NCBI GenBank assembly: GCA_946615495.1
Contig: CAMOHY010000034.1
Span: forward strand, 1 to 13,302
DNA from: an uncultured Clostridia bacterium
GTDB taxonomy: Bacteria; Bacillota; Clostridia; Christensenellales; Aristaeellaceae
Direction: 5' to 3'
Length of the DNA stretch: 13,302 nt
The notes under the pieces are model-generated. The model saw only the letters and a program-made list of their open reading frames with translations, did not search any database and was not told the origin of the DNA. The position numbers were made by a program, and so were the translations under genes. Within the stretch, counting starts at the first letter, position 1, and each line of letters starts with the position of its first letter. Positions 11,939 through 13,302 of this stretch are shown here, in pieces.

Positions 11939-13302
11939 ATGGCACACAAGCATTCCATACCGGAAAGTATCCAAGTCCGGGGCGCGAGGGTACACAACCT
12001 GAAAAATGTGGATGTGGACATCCCCCTGCACCAGATCGTCGGCGTCGCCGGGGTGTCCGGTTCGGGCAAATCCTCCTTGGCGCTGGGTGTTTTATACGCG
12101 GAGGGCTCCCGGCGGTATCTGGAATCGCTGTCCACCTACACCCGGCGGCGCATGACCCAGGCTTCCTCCGCCCAAGTGGACGAAATCCGCTATGTGCCTG
12201 CGGCGCTGGCGCTGCATCAAAGGCCGGGCGTGCCGGGCATCCGCAGCACGTTTGGCACCTCCACCGAGCTGCTCAACAGCCTGCGCCTCATGTTTTCCCG
12301 GCTTTCCCACTATACCTGCCCCAACGGGCATGAAGTGCCTCCCACCCTCAATTTCGCGGCGGAAAAGGAAGTGCGCTGCCCGGATTGCGGCGAAGTGGTG
12401 CCGGTCATCGGCGCGGAGGACCTGGCCTTCAACAGCGGCGGCGCCTGCAAGCGGTGCGGCGGCACCGGCATGGTGCGCACCGTGGACCGGGCCACGCTTG
12501 TGCCGGACGAAACGTTGACCATCGACCAAGGGGCCGTCGCCCCCTGGAACAGCCTCATGTGGTCGCTGATGACGGACGTGTGCCGGGCCATGGGCGTGCG
12601 CACCGACGTGCCGTTCAAGACATTGACGGACAAAGAAAAAGAAATCGTCTACGACGGACCCATGGTGAAAAAGCACATCTTTTACCGGCCCAAGAGCAAG
12701 GAAAGCGTCAGCGCCGGGGAAATGGATTTCACCTATTACAGCGCCACGGCCACCGTTTTAAACGCCTTGAACAAGGTAAAGGACGAAAAGGGCATGAAAC
12801 GGGTGGAAAAATTTTTAAAGGAGGACGTGTGCCCGGACTGCGGCGGCACCCGGCTGTCCGCCCGCGCCCGGTCCCTGCGCCTGCGCGGCGTCTCCCTGGA
12901 CCAGGTGTGCGCGCTGCCCTTGTCCGAGCTGATAGACTGGGTCCGGGGCGTGCCCGCTTCCCTCCCGGAGGAAATGCGGCCCATGGCGGAAAGCATCTGC
13001 GCCTCCTTTTTCCACACGGCCCGGCGTCTGGTGGACCTGGGCTTATCTTACTTATCCCTGGACAGAGCGGCATCCTCCCTATCCACCGGCGAACGCCAGC
13101 GCACGCAGCTGGCCCGCGCCGTGCGCAACCGCACCACGGGCGTTTTGTATGTGCTGGATGAGCCCTCCATCGGCCTGCACCCCGCCAACCTGGAGGGGCT
13201 CACCGGCGTGATGGACGATCTGGTGGCCGACGGCAACTCCATCGTATTGGTGGACCACGACACCCAGGTGCTTTCCCATGCCGATTGGCTCATTGAGCTG
13301 GG
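11939..13302 (+). CDS. UvrA-like ABC ATPase lacking the UvrB-binding region (cut by window edge)
   Basis: The first 454 codons of a UvrA-family protein. Seen in order: Walker A GVSGSGKSS (38-46), ESLSTYTRRRMTQ (62-74, where UvrA has ESLSAYARQF), STFGTSTELLNSLRL (103-117), a zinc module C147-x2-C150 and C170-x2-C173, VCPDCGGTRLSARA (297-310), signature LSTGERQR (381-388, UvrA has LSGGEAQR), Walker B VLYVLDEPSIGLHP (402-415) and VDHD (438-441). Only about 50 residues separate the first CP (127) from FNSGGAC, where canonical UvrA has the UvrB-binding domain, so that domain seems missing. Such shortened UvrA paralogues are known in Firmicutes and drug-resistance loci; they are unlikely to act in normal excision repair. 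GGGAGAAG (11923-11930) is 8 bases before the ATG; in-frame ATGs at 11885 and 11921 lack such a site. Confidence 0.92.
   Translation, partial: MAHKHSIPESIQVRGARVHNLKNVDVDIPLHQIVGVAGVSGSGKSSLALGVLYAEGSRRYLESLSTYTRRRMTQASSAQVDEIRYVPAALALHQRPGVPGIRSTFGTSTELLNSLRLMFSRLSHYTCPNGHEVPPTLNFAAEKEVRCPDCGEVVPVIGAEDLAFNSGGACKRCGGTGMVRTVDRATLVPDETLTIDQGAVAPWNSLMWSLMTDVCRAMGVRTDVPFKTLTDKEKEIVYDGPMVKKHIFYRPKSKESVSAGEMDFTYYSATATVLNALNKVKDEKGMKRVEKFLKEDVCPDCGGTRLSARARSLRLRGVSLDQVCALPLSELIDWVRGVPASLPEEMRPMAESICASFFHTARRLVDLGLSYLSLDRAASSLSTGERQRTQLARAVRNRTTGVLYVLDEPSIGLHPANLEGLTGVMDDLVADGNSIVLVDHDTQVLSHADWLIEL

Noticed and set aside
1..13302. CRISPR arrays, tRNA/rRNA genes, transposases, phage genes
   Set aside because: No regularly spaced repeats, no cloverleaf-like or rRNA-like segments and no transposase or phage motifs were recognised on either strand.

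Overview
The window reads as chromosomal DNA of a Gram-positive bacterium, most likely a GC-rich member of the Clostridia (Bacillota). The basis is gene content and style: a CdaA/CdaR c-di-AMP pair, a Fur-family zinc regulator beside a ZnuABC-type transporter, an ECF sigma/anti-sigma pair, strong GGAGG-type ribosome binding sites, ATGA-type gene overlaps and TTGACA/TATAAT promoters. GC content is by eye well above 50% in genes and lower between them. The species cannot be named from this. No tRNA, rRNA, CRISPR array or insertion sequence was seen.

Layout. (1) 1-3118, minus strand: a tightly overlapped operon reading right to left: cdaA (diadenylate cyclase, TTG start), cdaR (YbbR-domain partner), an unrecognised membrane protein, and the N-terminus of an RsmB/NOP-type rRNA methyltransferase that runs off the left edge. 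(2) 3235-4606, plus: radC and a DUF218/YdcF-like membrane protein behind a good sigma-70-type promoter. (3) 4607-4931: a gap with three successive hairpins, the last terminator-like, then the promoter of the next operon with two candidate zinc-regulator boxes. (4) 4932-9643, plus: a zinc-homeostasis locus: a Zur-like Fur regulator, a small Cys-rich membrane protein, a complex terminator, znuA, znuC, znuB, then two exported proteins that look paralogous to each other and share a Cys-Cys motif; a strong bidirectional terminator closes it. (5) 9724-9889, minus: a possible tiny transcription unit (37 or 33 codons) with its own promoter, inverted-repeat operator and shared terminator. (6) 9906-11731, minus: an ECF sigma factor and its overlapping transmembrane anti-sigma-like protein. 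(7) 11837-13302, plus: a UvrA-like ABC ATPase, cut by the right edge, divergent from the sigma factor across an intergenic region holding a symmetric -10 box inside a palindrome.

How they work together. Region 1 makes and controls c-di-AMP. Region 4 probably senses zinc starvation through the Zur-like repressor and imports zinc with ZnuABC; the small Cys-rich protein and the two exported Cys-Cys proteins are the least described parts and are probably accessory zinc (or other metal) handling proteins. Regions 6 and 7 may be co-regulated from one bidirectional promoter, which would tie an envelope-stress type sigma switch to a UvrA-like protein that appears to lack the UvrB-binding domain.
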